From Certhia americana (taxonomy: Eukaryota > Chordata > Aves > Passeriformes > Certhiidae), in assembly GCA_018697195.1 (NCBI GenBank), contig JAGMWU010000084.1, positions 108,955-172,954 of the forward strand: a stretch of 64,000 nt of DNA, given 5' to 3'. Positions 1-15,595 of the stretch are shown in pieces. A program made the translations under genes and the position numbers. Below the pieces are notes generated by a model. It searched no databases. It had not been told where the DNA came from and saw only the letters and a program-made list of their open reading frames with translations. The first letter of the stretch is position 1; each line of letters begins with the position of its first letter.

Positions 1-2985
1 CACTTGGAAGTGCTTTGTGTCTTCCGTAGGTAACTCTGTGGATTCTAGGGTGACAGGTATCTCACATAGCTTACTTTCTTCCCCAAGCAGTTCCACTGGC
101 TTCTGACACATGATGAACTCATCTAATTCAAGCTGTAAAGGATGTGTTGAAGGACCTTCATCTTTCACACCTGAGCAATGAAAATGCTAATTGTTCAAAC
201 CATTCCATGCTGCAATAAAACAATGGTATGACATCATCAATTAAATACTCCAATTACAGCTACCCTGCCAGCATTGGCTTCCTCAAACCATAAGATTTTG
301 AAAACAGGCATACTAGAAGATGGCAACAATTCCTATTTAAGCCTCAATAGTCTCAATACTTAAGAGTCAAGATTTCTGGGAAAAAAACCCAAACTGTTCA
401 TTAGAAGGTTAGTCAAAGGCAACTGGTGCCGTAAATGGCTGGTCATCAAAAATGTTGACTTTTGGCTGAAGAGGTTTTGAGAAGGCAAAGGCAGCTATCT
501 CTGTTATCTTTAACTCACTTAAGTCCTGGAAAGCAAATCCTAATAACACTCTGAAAGTAACTGGAACTTTTCTATGTAGTTTTTAGTCATTAAAAAAAAC
601 TAGGGGCAGGACACCATTATCTGAGAAAAGACCTGTCACTTCACTCAGTGAAGAACACTGTATTTATATTGTCCCTATCTGAAAAATCTTTTTTACCTTT
701 AAATTTTTTCTAGACACAGTTTCCATTTCTAAACAACCATCCTTCTAAGTTTCTTCAGTTACAAAGAAAGGATGTTCCTAATGTTTGTTGGTGTTGATCT
801 GATACACATACGTTTGAAAAAGTGGCAATTGATAATCGATTACATATGGACTGATATCTTGCAATACACAGGAATGAAACCTCCAGAGTACATCTATTTC
901 TGGGACTTCTAGCATTATAAGGCAAGCCCCTGAATAAGATAAAGGACTGAAAAAGTAGAATTTGCTCAACAATGGCAGGTTCTGAGACTAACAGCTACAG
1001 AAGTACACAGACATCACCATGGAAACATTTTTAACTGTGTAAGCCAGTTACTCAGGCAGTGACACTGATATAAGATAATTTTTCTGAACACAGCACACTG
1101 AACTATTACATCTTTAAACTGGCCCATAGTGGAACCCTAAAACAGCAACCTAATTCTGTGTCTGCAGAGGCTGTACTATTCTCTAAGCGTGCAGCATGAT
1201 GGCATATTTCTTTGAAATGTTACCTCCAACTGCAGGTTGGTGCAACTTTTCATGCTCTAGAATATTCAAGAGATAGTGATAGGACAATCTGGAAATATTT
1301 TCTGAAGGGCAAAGACCTTGTTCGAGACTATTTTCAGAATAGTGGGAATCACTTAGCAGATTTTTGGAGATAAAAAAAATTTAAAATTTAAATTATTTCA
1401 GCACATACCTCCATCCACAGCCTTTTCTGGTGCACTGACTCGCTGAGCACATTGCTCTGTCCTGTCTGCACTTTGCTGGACCAGCTCCAGTTTCAGGATT
1501 AGAACATCCAACTCTGTTGTTATAGCTATATGTCTGGCACAAAACGCAACTTCAGCAGGAATGAGGTTATCAATGTGCAAAATTAAGGAGCGTTCAAAAT
1601 CTAACAGAGTCAAATTCTGATTTATGACCCGGTATTTTAAACAGAACATGACTAGTTTATTCTTGCAGCCCACAAGAAGATCTCCATTCACAGGACAACA
1701 TGAAATGCACAATGGAGGATCTGAAAGTGGCATTTCAACAACTGACATCTGTTCTTTTAAGGTTTCACTGTATGATTCTTCCATCTTGTGACCAACCATC
1801 CGAACACACACACGAGAACTCCCTGCAGACATGCATCTCCAGTTCATATATGCTCTTAGGAAAGTTGCTTTGCTTTTTTCTTCAATTGTCACCAGATAGT
1901 CTCCTTAAAAGAAAGCAGTCATACTGACACATCATTAAAAAACAGACGAGTTTCTGAGCTCTTTACCTGCTGTACTGTCCTACCAAGAACATCTTCAAGT
2001 CTCAACTCTTACAAAAAATTCCAAGAACAGTTTTCACGAATTTTTCTCTGATTGCATTCAAAGCGCAAGTTTCTTTGCCGGATGGCAAACGCTTCACTCA
2101 AGGACTTAACAGATGCAGGTCCAGAGTACTTCCTATGTGAATCCTCTCTGTAAGCTGTGATTGCATACAAGGTTCCTCCCACCCTCCGCCTTCTCATAAT
2201 ACCCATTGATGAAGAAAATGTTTTTTTCTCGACAGATCATGGAAAGCCATGAAAAGGTCTATACACCAATAGACTCATGAAGAGCTGTAGAATGGGCTGG
2301 AACGACCACCCATTCCGTGCTCTAAAAACAAGAAACCAAAAAAAAAAAAAAACAAAAAAAACAACAAAAGCAGGGGAGGGAGCACAGACCGCAACCGAGG
2401 CGAAGGCAGATGACGAAGGGAGATACGAATCCCACCCTCCCTGCAGGCCCGAGCGCTGCCAGCGCTGGGACCGGCCCGCTTGGCCAGCCCACTCCAGCAG
2501 GCGCACCGCACCTCCTCCTCGGAAGTTTCCTGAGCAAGAGGCCGAGGGGGTGTCTGAAGGAGAGACGTGTGGAAGGACCAGGCCCTCCTCCCGCGGTGGA
2601 CTCCGAGCTGCTTCGTTCGCCTCCCGCAGCCCTCCGCCCCCGGCCCGGCCGGCTCTCCATCCCCACCCGGCGGAGCCCCAGGGCCGCTCCACGCACTCGA
2701 GCCTGACGCGTCCCGGCCTCCCCTGCCGAGCACTCACGGACCCAGCGATCGCCGGGACTGACCTGCCGAGCTGTGCGCCATGCGCAGCACCGGACCCAGC
2801 GTGGAGAAGGAGCCCAGGGCCTCGCAGTGGCCTTGTTCGCGCACGGCGAACACCTCCACCCTGCAGCTGGCCGCCGTGCTGGCCACGAACAGGACGTCTT
2901 GGCCGCAGCAGAAGTGCGCCGGTTCTTGCTTGCAGGGCACTACTCGCTGCGACCCGAATGGGTGCAGGTTGTAAAACTGCACCAT
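1..2985 (-). CDS. HPS3: HPS3, BLOC-2 complex subunit, first three coding exons (partial at window edge)
   Basis: HPS3 is a subunit of BLOC-2, a cytosolic complex that sorts cargo to lysosome-related organelles such as melanosomes and platelet dense granules. Three coding exons are visible: 2763-2985, 1409-1903 and 1-170 (continuing off the left edge). The protein starts [19 protein letters not shown], as in vertebrate HPS3. Exon 2 carries the conserved stretch [17 protein letters not shown] and [12 protein letters not shown]; exon 3 carries [13 protein letters not shown]. The splice sites are canonical (donors GTCAGT and GTATGT; acceptors after TTAAG and CTCAG). Both introns are phase 1 and the 296 visible codons are open. 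The start codon at 2985 lies in a CpG-rich promoter. The N-terminal half of HPS3 is predicted to form a beta-propeller. No damage is seen, so I take the gene as functional. Confidence 0.95.
1409..1903 (-). CDS. HPS3: HPS3 coding exon 2 (165 codons' worth, phase 1 in and out)
   Basis: The acceptor AAG lies just upstream of 1903 and the exon reads [15 protein letters not shown], completing the Gly codon begun in exon 1. The donor AG|GTATGT lies at 1409/1408. The exon ends in a poorly conserved stretch ([12 protein letters not shown]), where mammalian HPS3 is also variable. Confidence 0.93.
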
Positions 2986-3330
2986 GGTCCCGAAAAGTTC
3001 CGCTGCAGCAGCGGAGAGAGCACCCGCAGCCAGCCGGGGCGGCGCCCTGCACTTCCGCGCTGGGCAGAGCCGCCTCCACGCGGCGCTGTGCGGGGCCGGG
3101 TGCGGCCCGCGGGGTGAAGCTGCTCCGCCACCGCTACCCTCCAAAGACGTTCCGTGGGGCCTGGGCGTGGCTCAGGTGCTGGGTGAGCACCCCCCAGGAA
3201 TCCTTCGTCATGGCAGAGCAGCGCCGTACACCGGTGGAGCTCTCGAATGGGAAGAGCAACTGGAAGTGATCCTTGAAGAGTGTGAGACGAGCGGGGAACG
3301 GCGGCTCATAAATAAGACCTTGCTGACGGG
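2400..3330. promoter_or_regulatory. CpG-rich promoter region of HPS3
   Basis: This stretch is GC- and CpG-rich, unlike the AT-rich DNA on both sides, and contains the HPS3 start codon at 2983-2985 and first donor. I see no TATA box. Several long open frames on both strands here are a by-product of GC content and show no recognisable domain. The transcription start should lie upstream (at higher coordinates) of 2985 and reads to the left. Confidence 0.6.
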
Positions 3331-3570
3331 TGTTTGGTCGGTGGTATTTGTTAGTTGAGCAGTTTTCACTTGGGCAGGGCTTGGAGCCGCTACCGCCGGC
3401 AGGAGCGTGCCACATGCATTAGGCTACTGAAACCTGGGGTCGAGTAGTCTCCCAGAGTCAAAACCAGCCTTTTCTGTACTTAAATACAGCAATTCTTTCT
3501 TAATAACCAAAAAAAAAAAAAAAAAAAATCACACCCAAACCAACAGACCGCCCCCAAACAAAAGCCTAGT

Positions 3571-3706
3571 TATTTCACAGAATAGTCCCAGCTGGGAGAG
3601 GCAACCCACAACGATCAGTTTTAGGTGAATGGCCTGTATGGGGATTGAAACCACAACCATGGTGTTGTTAGCACCATGCTCTAACCAGCTGGGTCAGCAC
3701 TTTTTA
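3571..3706 (-). mobile_element. tRNA-Ile/CR1 composite SINE (TguSINE1-like)
   Basis: Read on the minus strand, 3706-3631 resembles a decayed tRNA-Ile: an A-box-like TGACCCAGCTGG, GGTTAGAGCATGGTGCTAA through the anticodon arm, and a B-box-like GGTTTCAATCC. The part after it (GATCGTTGTGGGTTGCC ... ATTCTGTGA) resembles the 3' end of CR1 LINEs. This head-plus-tail build is that of TguSINE1, a CR1-mobilised passerine SINE. The expected tRNA-Ile anticodon AAT reads AAC, and both boxes carry substitutions, so this is not a working tRNA. It lies between the tubulin 3' end and the HPS3 promoter. Confidence 0.75.
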
Positions 3707-3951
3707 CACAAGCCACATGTCCTACGGTAGAGCTACTTCATAGCTCTATACGTGTGACCATACCAGTAAAGGATATTAGGGTTTTTTTTCACTATGCTAA
3801 TGTAGAAAGGTAAAAATTACTATATGCACTTTTAAAGCAGGGAACAGATTCGCTACCAAAGCCTGCAATCTCAAATTGTCCCTCCTTCATGAATATGCAC
3901 ATTAATAGTGAAGAAAAAAAAAAAATAAAGCAGCAGCATAATCTTTGGAAC

Positions 3952-3957
3952 TTTATT
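3952..3957 (-). terminator. Poly(A) signal AATAAA of the alpha-tubulin gene
   Basis: AATAAA on the minus strand lies about 85 nt past the tubulin stop codon, giving a short 3' UTR typical of tubulin genes. Confidence 0.75.
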
Positions 3958-4042
3958 TAGAAGCACATTTGAAAACAAAGAAACAGAGTTCTGCAATTTT
4001 TTAATTTTTGGTAAATAGATTTTTTTCCAGGCTTTAGTTTAC

Positions 4043-7784
<3,742 letters not shown>

Positions 7785-7904
7785 GGTGCTCCGCTAAGGT
7801 GACGAACTCCGACTGCGCCACAACACGTCCGACGCCGCGACCGCCCAGCACCAACTGCCGACCGTTAACCGCCTCAACACCCTCGTCTCAGGTGCTGGTT
7901 CCCT

Positions 7905-7953
7905 ATTGGCCACTACTCGCGCGGACTGGGCGCGAGGGAAGACCTCTGATTGG
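7905..7953 (-). promoter_or_regulatory. Two CCAAT boxes upstream of alpha-tubulin exon 1
   Basis: ATTGG at 7905-7909 and 7949-7953 read as CCAAT on the minus strand (GGCCAATAGG and GACCAATCAG). They are 44 nt apart and 120-170 nt upstream of the proposed start codon, a usual position for NF-Y sites. A third GATTGGCT lies at about 7246 within intron 1. Confidence 0.5.
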
Positions 7954-8115
7954 TCGAGGGCACTCTTCTCCCGGCGAGGGGTAAGACTGCCACAAGGTAG
8001 GGGCGTGACCGGGGGCGGGGCTTCAGCGGGGCGGGGCGGGGCGTGCGCGCCCCGTGCTCTCCAGGCGGGAAAGGGCCCTGGGGCCGGGGGTGTTGGCTGC
8101 GGAGGCCTGCGGTAG

Positions 8116-9136
8116 AGATGGTACCACAGTGCTAAGCTGTTTTCGTATGTCAGCGTGATCTGTAGTGGGTATGGTGATATACAAGTATTACTTCCTGTAG
8201 TCTCTCCTGATAGTAAAAGGATACAGATCTGTTTTTCCAAGGGAGATCTATTTAATAGAAATACAAAACTGGAATGGTATTGTAATTATAGTGCCACTCT
8301 ATGAGTAGTGAGCACACTTTCCATTCCCTGCATTTGGCTACGTAGATTCACTTTGGCACTTCTAGAAATTGTATGATTAACTCTTCAAACCAGCTGAGGA
8401 AGGGGGAGAAGACAGGTGCCTTTTTACTTACACGCTCAGAATGAATTACTGAGAATGTCAAATAAAGTGCCAAATAAAGAAATGTATTGCTCTTGAAATA
8501 TAAGAATAGTAGGATATTCCAAAGAAATAGGTCAAAATGGAACATCTTTGAACATTAGTGTTATTTATAGCTTTTGTAAGACAAGGAGGATGCCCTTGTT
8601 GATTTTTCAGGGTACTGGGAGACCAATGAGATATGGTCAGAACATTTTTTAGAAGGTTGTTGTTTATTTTCCTGAAGAATACAGGATGGAAAAATTATTT
8701 AGAAATTGTTCGATAATTATTTAGAGCTTAATTATTTACTAAGTATGACCTGAATTTCTTCTCTTATAATATAAAGCCGTCTTAACTATAAATAGTGTCA
8801 CATCCATAGTATTGCTGCTACTTGAACAGCTGCCATGTGAAAATTACTTATTCCCATTAGGGGTTGTGTTGCATACATACTTATCACTGAACATACAGTT
8901 GAGGTACTTTAAGTTCTAATTACCATTTTTCCCAGTAAGATTACTCTTAATATATTTTGAAATGGTAGTCCAGAATTTTCTGTAGCATGGGGCATCTTGT
9001 GTTTTTATGTATTGTAGGCTATCTCCTCATTGTATATTAACTGTTCTGATCGCATTTTGATCAATGGAACTGTTTTGAAGCATGAAAGATCAGAATGTTT
9101 CCTGTGTGGTTTAAGTATGTTTCTATATTTGCAAAC
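8116..9136. other. AT-rich region between CpG island and first clear HLTF remnant
   Basis: No gene is recognised. The stretch 9017-9080, after a TTGTAG acceptor-like site, weakly recalls the HLTF segment just before the RING exon (PHCILTVL), but it is too short to call. No trace of the HIRAN or N-terminal SNF2 ATPase motifs was found. Confidence 0.5.
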
Positions 9137-9321
9137 AATAAAACTCCTGAAGAATTGCAGGAAACATTATGAGTAAAATTAAGTTGGTTATGGGCTCTGG
9201 TTCAGATGAAGAATGCAGAAAATTCCAAGTTTGCTTGGAATCACTGACTCTTCCTGTGATAACAAACTGTGCACATGTGTTTTGTAAAACATGTATTTTT
9301 GAAGTTCTCAGAAATATACAG
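9137..9321 (+). pseudogene. HLTF: HLTF remnant 1: RING finger exon
   Basis: NKTPEELQETL is followed by a +1 shift and then MSKIKLVMGSGSDEEC, which matches the HLTF sequence leading into the RING. The first zinc pair reads C-RKFQV-C instead of CxxC, through a net 9-nt insertion. ITNCAHVFCKTCIFEVLRNIQ follows and the donor CAG|GTTGGT remains. The frame runs into a stop in the intron. Confidence 0.88.
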
Positions 9322-12300
9322 GTTGGTTGTTTTATGGTTAAAAGTAATTGTAATAGCTATTTGAAAGCAATGAACTGCTATCATCAGAAGGCCATCTAGC
9401 TATTGTTCATTTAAATCATGAGGAGTGTAAATCTAGTTATTATCATCAGGCTTGTAAAACTACTGGCCTGAAGTCAATCTGTGGAGAGAGTAGCTGTCAA
9501 ACTTAACTGTGGTAAGGTCCATCAGTATTTCCAAGAGCTTATTCTGTACTTCTTACCTTACCGTTTCCCCGGGGTAAAAGTGTGTAGCATTGTATGCCAC
9601 CATATGGCTGGTTTCCTCTTCACTGCTTGTATGTGACGTGTGAATATATATTACTGTGCTTAAAAGAGACCAAAGCTGTGTATTGGAAGTTGACTGTTGA
9701 ATTAAAATCATGTCTGCACTCTTTTTTCCAAGCTGATGAACTCGGGCAGTGAAATAGCTGTCTTGCTAAAGGGACATCTTTTTGTCCCTTCTTCTGTGCT
9801 CTATCCAGAAAAAGCTTGTGGATGAGTATACTTGGATTGCTCTTTTGAAAACCACAGTATTTATTTGTCTTGTGTGCTTTTAAGATATACTTTCCCTTTT
9901 TGTTTTCCCTTTTCTTTCTAGAGCAATATAATGGCATGGTAATCTCACTATCTGCATCCAGTGCTGCTGCACTTATTCTTGAGAGTTGTTCTGATTCCTC
10001 CTTAGCCAGAACAGAACTGCAAATGTTAGCACAAACCTGGCTGGTGCTCTTTATTAGGAACAAGCAGGGACAGGTTAGTCCCTAAGAAGACAGAGATGGG
10101 AAGTGTGCTCTGTCTGTCTTCTGGAATGATGACGTTCCATTGCCAGATACACAAAATTCTGATGCAGCTATCCCACTCTATAGAGTTTCTAGGAAATTTG
10201 AGGGAAACTAGTGAAGGAAAGAGCACTTGCAGAGGCCTTTTTCCAGTGCGGAGGTTCTTGATGTGTCTGTAGCAGTCAGTGGCCCTATTGAACCTTCTGG
10301 TGCTTTTAACATGCAGAGAAATAAACTAGGTTATGATGTGATGGAATTATCATCATTATATCCTACTTGACTGTAAAGTCAAGTTACTTATTATGTTTTG
10401 CCAAGAAAGGACCATGGAATCACCAGAACTACGGCCTTTGTCCAATCCCATGGTGATCTACAGATTGCTTTCATATCAGTGAAGTCTGAACAGATGTGGG
10501 TGTGGATTCTGCTCTTTTGAACTATCAGTTTCTAAAGCAGTGAGTGAATAAGATTTCTTAGCTTCAAATTGATTCCTAATTTCAATCAATTGCCAAGGAA
10601 GTTTTCGCAGCTTTTAGCCAAAACTCTGACATGCATCTAAATCCCAAAGTTGGGGAATTCACTGTTTCCACATGATAGGTATTTGCAGGTAGTTTCTGTG
10701 CCTGAATAGCTACAATGCAATTCTCTCATAGTAAATAGCATGGGAAAGTACTTAAGTATCACCTTGAAAATAAAGGAGACCAACAAACTTTGTACCCTCT
10801 CCCCAAAGCAGCTTGGGTTCAAGCGGGATTCTTCCAGGCAAGATAACAGTTTCCATTATTAATACCAATGACAGCATTAAATCACCAGTGAGAAATGAGA
10901 TGTGAAGCTGCAAACACAAAACTGCTGAGCAAAAAGTTTGGCCTACCATGGTATTACAAACTTGGAAATAATTTTATCTGTCTAATATTAACCTAAAAGC
11001 ATTGAAAAGCTTCTTGGTACTTAACAGCTTGAGAGTTAATACTATCTTCATTTCAGTTTTCTGTTGAGACTAAATTTAGAGTTGTGCAAGTAAGTAAAGA
11101 CCCTATGCAGGAGCCACAATAAAGCTGTAAGATATCTGCAGTAATCTAATGTCTTTGTGTATCAACTGCATTCTTATAAGAGCTTGCCAGATATATATTC
11201 AAACACTTTTTCTTCTTCTAGCTGTTAATTGAGACTTTTTTTGTCATTTTCATATGCTTTTACCATAAGTCTTCAGTATCTGTGTTGACAATGGTCAGCT
11301 GACTTTTGTGTTTTGTTTATAAGTACAGTATTGAAGTGGAGAAGGGATGTAGAAAGATGTGAGCTTTTTATTAAAACAAAAATTTATTAAAAAGTCTTTT
11401 TGAGCACTGTTATGAGGGATTTCTTTCCAGAAAACACTTTTCAGATTTAATAGAATTCATTTATTTTGTCTTGTCACTGGAGGATTTTTGGTTTGCTGCC
11501 AAATCAGGCATGGCTCATTCATTCACCATGTTTGAAAAACTCTTATTTCAAATTTGTTTGTCTTAAAGAGTTTGTCTTTTGAAAGAATATCTTTATTGCT
11601 GCAATAAATGAATTTATCAGACTATGACTGCCAGTCTCTTTAATTGGCTAGCAATTCATTCCAGATCACCAGCCCACAGTATTCATGTGCTTTGTGAGGT
11701 CTGCTTTGTAGCCTTTTTAAAGATGTCATGGTTCTGTGGCCAGATTTCTATATAAACAGAATTAGCTAATTTTAAAAGTTGCTCCATTAGGCAGAAGTTT
11801 TCACGTCTGTCATTTTTGCTTCACAAAGTTGACCGTTTGTACAGTGCACACACGTCTGTTATTAAATTTTCTGAGTAGTCCTGTGAAAGTGCTATTGTAT
11901 AAATTTTGCTTTATCTAAAATGTACTTCAGAGAAAAAGGCTTTTGGTGTTAAATTATGTCTCATTTCATGTGTCTGTTGTGGAAAAAGAGAAGATACCCT
12001 ATGTCTGGTCCTGACAAAGCATATTTCATCAGACTGCTATTATTTCTGTGCAGGCTTTGAAGAAAAAGGCTAAAAGGTCATTCTTTTGTTTGTAACTAAG
12101 AACGATATTGTCTTTGAAAGATGGTTTATTTTTTTATATTTTAAATAATATTACTCTCATAGCCCAAATATATCTTAGCTTTAAAACTTTGAGCTACTTA
12201 TTTCAATATAAATATGCTCAGAAAGAAGACCACTTCACTTTTAAGAAAGGCTAAGTATTTATAAAATATGCAGTGCTTATGTCATATTAGTGTTCTTGCA

Positions 12301-12487
12301 AATAAAATGTTTTGACTGTCACGTCAGAAATGACAAAGTGTGTTACAGGAATGAATCCTTGATGTTTTTACGTGAACATCAATGTAATAAATGCATAAAA
12401 CATGCTTTGTAAAGGTGGTAATTATCATTCATTATAAATAACTAGATTTAATACGTTTCTTTTAATGTTGTTTGGGCTTTTGCACAG

Positions 12488-12610
12488 CCAAATGCCCTCA
12501 CTGTAGGAATGAGCTTCAAGTAGACAACTTGGTGGAATGGTCCCCTAGAAGAGGAAATAGACTCCAGTAATGGAAAGAAGCCTGATCAAGAATGGATATC
12601 TAAGGCGAAG
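12488..12610 (+). pseudogene. HLTF: HLTF remnant 2: second half of RING finger
   Basis: After the acceptor TTTTGCACAG the frame reads AKCPHCRNELQVDNLVEWSP. A one-base shift then restores EEEIDSSNGKKPDQEWISK in another frame, as in HLTF (EEL...SEKKSDMEWTSSSK). The donor AAG|GTGCAT is kept. Without the shift a stop follows within 10 codons. Confidence 0.88.
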
Positions 12611-13503
12611 GTGCATTTTATTGTGTTTTATTTAGCTTTCATTACGGTTTTGTAGAGCATACTCTGTAATTGTGTAGATATACTGAATATATTATACATA
12701 TGGATAACAAAGTTGTTATTTAGAAGTCTGTCCAGCATGTCTAGCCAGCACAGAAGAAAATGCCTACTAAAATCACACCACTAACTAATTTTTCAGCAGG
12801 GAAATGACAAAAGGAACACCATTTGTAATTTGATGCTGGTCATTGTTCCATAACACCTATGTACGTAAATTAAATAAATCTGGTAAAGAGCTTTGCCTTT
12901 TTGTTTCAGTTTCTGAAGACAGAGCAGTTTTATAATCACTGAAACTTATTCAGATCTTAATTTACTTTTGGAAACAAAATCTAAACAAATCCTTCTTTCT
13001 TAAATCTTATTTAAGCAATATATATTCTGCTGTTGAGGGGAAAACTAAATGGGCATGTGTTCAATACAACACTTGTCAGAAAAAAACATTGCAATATTGT
13101 TATTTTACTTTGTAGACTTGTTTCTCAAGGTCTGCCGCATCATTTTTCTTTTCCCCACTTTCATTTGTTGCCAGAATTTGTATCTTCCTTCTCATATATT
13201 GACCTTTTCATTTTGAGATTGCTTTTCTGAAACATTAAGTTTTTAACTTTTAATGAAGAAATTGTTCTTTCAAATGCTGGTTACAAATTTATTCCCTAAA
13301 AATCCTTTTGTGGAGACCTAAGAACTAATGTCAGACATTATGCTCTAGAATAAATCAAGATTTTTATTCTTTTTTTTTTTTAGTTGGTGCAGTTATTTTC
13401 ATTCTCTAGTTAGTGGTTGTTTACGTCACCATAGCTAAACCTTACTGAGAAAACTAGCAGTATTCTTCTGCCCAAAATCCAATTCCTTGTTCCTTTTGTC
13501 CTC

Positions 13504-13557
13504 ATGTTGGTTCCTCAACTCATGTTGGTTCCTCAACTCATGTTGGTTCCAAGAGAA
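13504..13557 (+). repeat. Three tandem copies of an 18-nt unit
   Basis: ATGTTGGTTCCTCAACTC repeats at 13504, 13522 and 13540, with the last copy cut short. It lies in an HLTF pseudogene intron and has no evident role. Confidence 0.85.
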
Positions 13558-14056
13558 CTTCTAGTGCCTGTTTATCACCTGTCAGACCTAGCCAAGGGTC
13601 TTGCATACTTCATTTGCCTCAGTATTTCTGGGGGAAGCCTTTCTCACTTCTTATGGTATTGCTATGGTAGATCACTTGCCTTAGGGCTGTCCATTGCTTA
13701 AGCCTTATTCTCTGAAGTTCCATTACTTTGTTTATTTTCCATATACCCTGGAGATAAGGGACTTGCAGACTTTTTGACAGTGTGAAGTATGTCTGGAAAA
13801 TGGGTTGTGAATCCTCCTTCCCAAAGCACTCTCCATCACCCTGTAGTTTTTGACCATTAAAAATGCTGAACTCTTAGTTTCCTATGAAAATTAGAAGAAA
13901 GCCTACCCACAGAATTCAAGATTAGTTCATTTAAAAAGTATTACTGAACAGTGATTTCTCTCAATTGATATGAACTTTATCAAAGCCATCTGTAGGAGTG
14001 GACTCTAGACAAGTCAGAATAAGTTCATATCAGATAAATATTTTATTTGATTTCGG

Positions 14057-14170
14057 ATAAACATTCTTATGCATGCTTTAGTAGAACTACGGAGGGATAA
14101 GTACAGCTGCTAAATGTCTGGTTCTTTCTCAGTTCACAACTTTCTTGTCACTGATAGAAAATCGTTTGAA
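14057..14170 (+). pseudogene. HLTF: HLTF remnant 3: helicase motif IV region
   Basis: INILMHALVELRRD is followed by a +1 frameshift and then KCLVLSQFTTFLSLIENRLK, matching HLTF INALMHALTDLRKK...SLVVSQFTTFLSLIE. The expected acceptor AG reads GG (TTTCGG|ATA), so the exon could not be spliced in. The donor GTAAGT survives. Confidence 0.88.
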
Positions 14171-14348
14171 GTAAGTAGAACTGATGTTATTTTTAATAAA
14201 CATGTGCTTTTATGGTGTTTTAGAAAGAGCTCTCAAAGCAAACAGAATTTTAAATATGCATTTCAAAGCAGAGGTCAGGATTTTAGTGTATTTATTTCTT
14301 GTCACAGAAAATGGATTGTTAAATTGAACATTTTTACTTTCTCTTTAG

Positions 14349-14545
14349 AGAAACAGGGTTTGCCTTTACTCATTTGGATGGGTCAATGGCACAGAAGAAA
14401 AGAATGGAAGCAATTTGTTGTTTCCAAAGCAACCAAGCAGGGTCCTGAACTACAATGCTTTTGTCTCCACCACTCTGAAAGTGGGTGGATTTGGATTAAA
14501 TGTGACAGCAGCTTTCATAGTGTTTTTAATGGATCCCATGAGTAA
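14349..14545 (+). pseudogene. HLTF: HLTF remnant 4: helicase motifs V and VI region
   Basis: After TCTTTAG the frame reads ETGFAFTHLDGSMAQKKR and CCFQSNQAGS, then TGA. A frameshift follows and the sequence goes on as LKVGGFGLNVTAAFIVFLMDP, matching HLTF LKAGGVGLNLSAASRVFLMDP. The donor region reads ATGAGTAAT, with no clear GT at the expected point. Confidence 0.88.
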
Positions 14546-15540
14546 TGGGTTGTTCATAATGATATGGCCTAATCTAGGTGAAGCTTCTTTGGTGTTTTCC
14601 TAAGAGGCAGAAGGAAAGCCTGTCTGAGAAAGAATGACACTGATGAGCATCTGTTTAAAAGACAAATAGGATTTTCTTCATTTGTTTCCCTAGCATCTTC
14701 TTGTTTTAACACTATACTTTTGTGCTGTCCATTTATTTTCTGTAAGTGGAAAGAATGCTAGTAGTACTACTAACAGAGTGGTATAACACCTTTCAGTGTA
14801 GCATATGTGATCTGTCCATTCTTCATATCTCTGTTTCCTTCGGATACTTTTGAATGAGGTTTTCTATTTGTTATTTATGAACTTCAAAAGCCATAAAGAG
14901 AAATTTTTAGGAACAGTACAAATTTAATATAGTGCTTGCCTGCTCTAGTCTATTCTGTTATTACTGAAAATTTATTTATAAATTAAGACATTAGTCTGAG
15001 GTTAACTTTTGTGGTCATGGGAGACTAGTAATACCTACATTTAGGGAGGTTTTTTCCTTTCATTAAAGCACTCAGAAATGCAAAATTATTTGTAAGGAAT
15101 AAAAATGTAAATTACCTTTATTGATAGAAAAATGGTATTCTTAGCAAAATTAGTTCATGTGTTGTCTCATTGTACCAGATTAAAGGTTTTCTATTCACTT
15201 CCTACCTTTCCCTTGTTCACTCCTCTGCCATAATTCCCAAGTTTTTTGGTAGTTGAAAACTGAAACAAAATCTGCATTTGAAACAAACAGAGTAAATTAA
15301 AACAATAGTTTAGCTCTGGACTTGGGCATCGGTCACTGCCAATAGTAAAGAAAAAATACTAGCTTGGATATCAGATTAATGACAGTAACAGTATGAAGAC
15401 AAAAACTATTTATTTAATAAATGAAAGAAATTAACTATGTAAAGTATGAAAGTATGAAAAAGTTGCTATGAAAGAATTTTTTTATGATTCACAACATGTC
15501 TTCATAAATATTGTCTGCATATGGACTGCATTGATCTGTT

Positions 15541-15595
15541 CAGTTGGAGGGGACCTACATTACCATCATGCCATCAAGTCTGACTGCTGCTTTTT
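15541..15595 (-). mobile_element. CR1 LINE 3' end fragment (degraded)
   Basis: GTTGGAGGGGACCTAC, then ATCATGCCATCAAGTC, resembles the CR1 3' terminus read in antisense (GTTGGAAGGGACCT...GATCATC.AGTCCAAC). It is short and diverged, so identity is moderate. Confidence 0.5.

Noticed and set aside
778..972. 64-codon minus-strand frame between HPS3 exons 2 and 3
   Set aside because: It does not match HPS3 at that point. Exons 2 and 3 join in frame without it.
2009..2206. 65-codon minus-strand frame ([21 protein letters not shown]) in HPS3 intron 1
   Set aside because: It has a protein-like look but no match I recognise, and the HPS3 exon 1 to exon 2 junction is exact without it.
2237..3358. Several overlapping long open frames on both strands around the HPS3 first exon
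   Set aside because: They sit in a CpG island, are Arg/Pro/Ala-rich in all frames and show no domain. Only the frame starting at 2985 on the minus strand is real (HPS3 exon 1).
3631..3706. A tRNA-Ile gene
   Set aside because: The A and B boxes are degraded, the anticodon is changed, and a CR1-like tail follows, so it is a SINE and not a tRNA gene.
9169..9399. An intact RING-finger small protein
   Set aside because: The frame is the HLTF RING exon read into its intron. The first Cys pair is spaced wrongly and the second half of the RING is 3 kb away.
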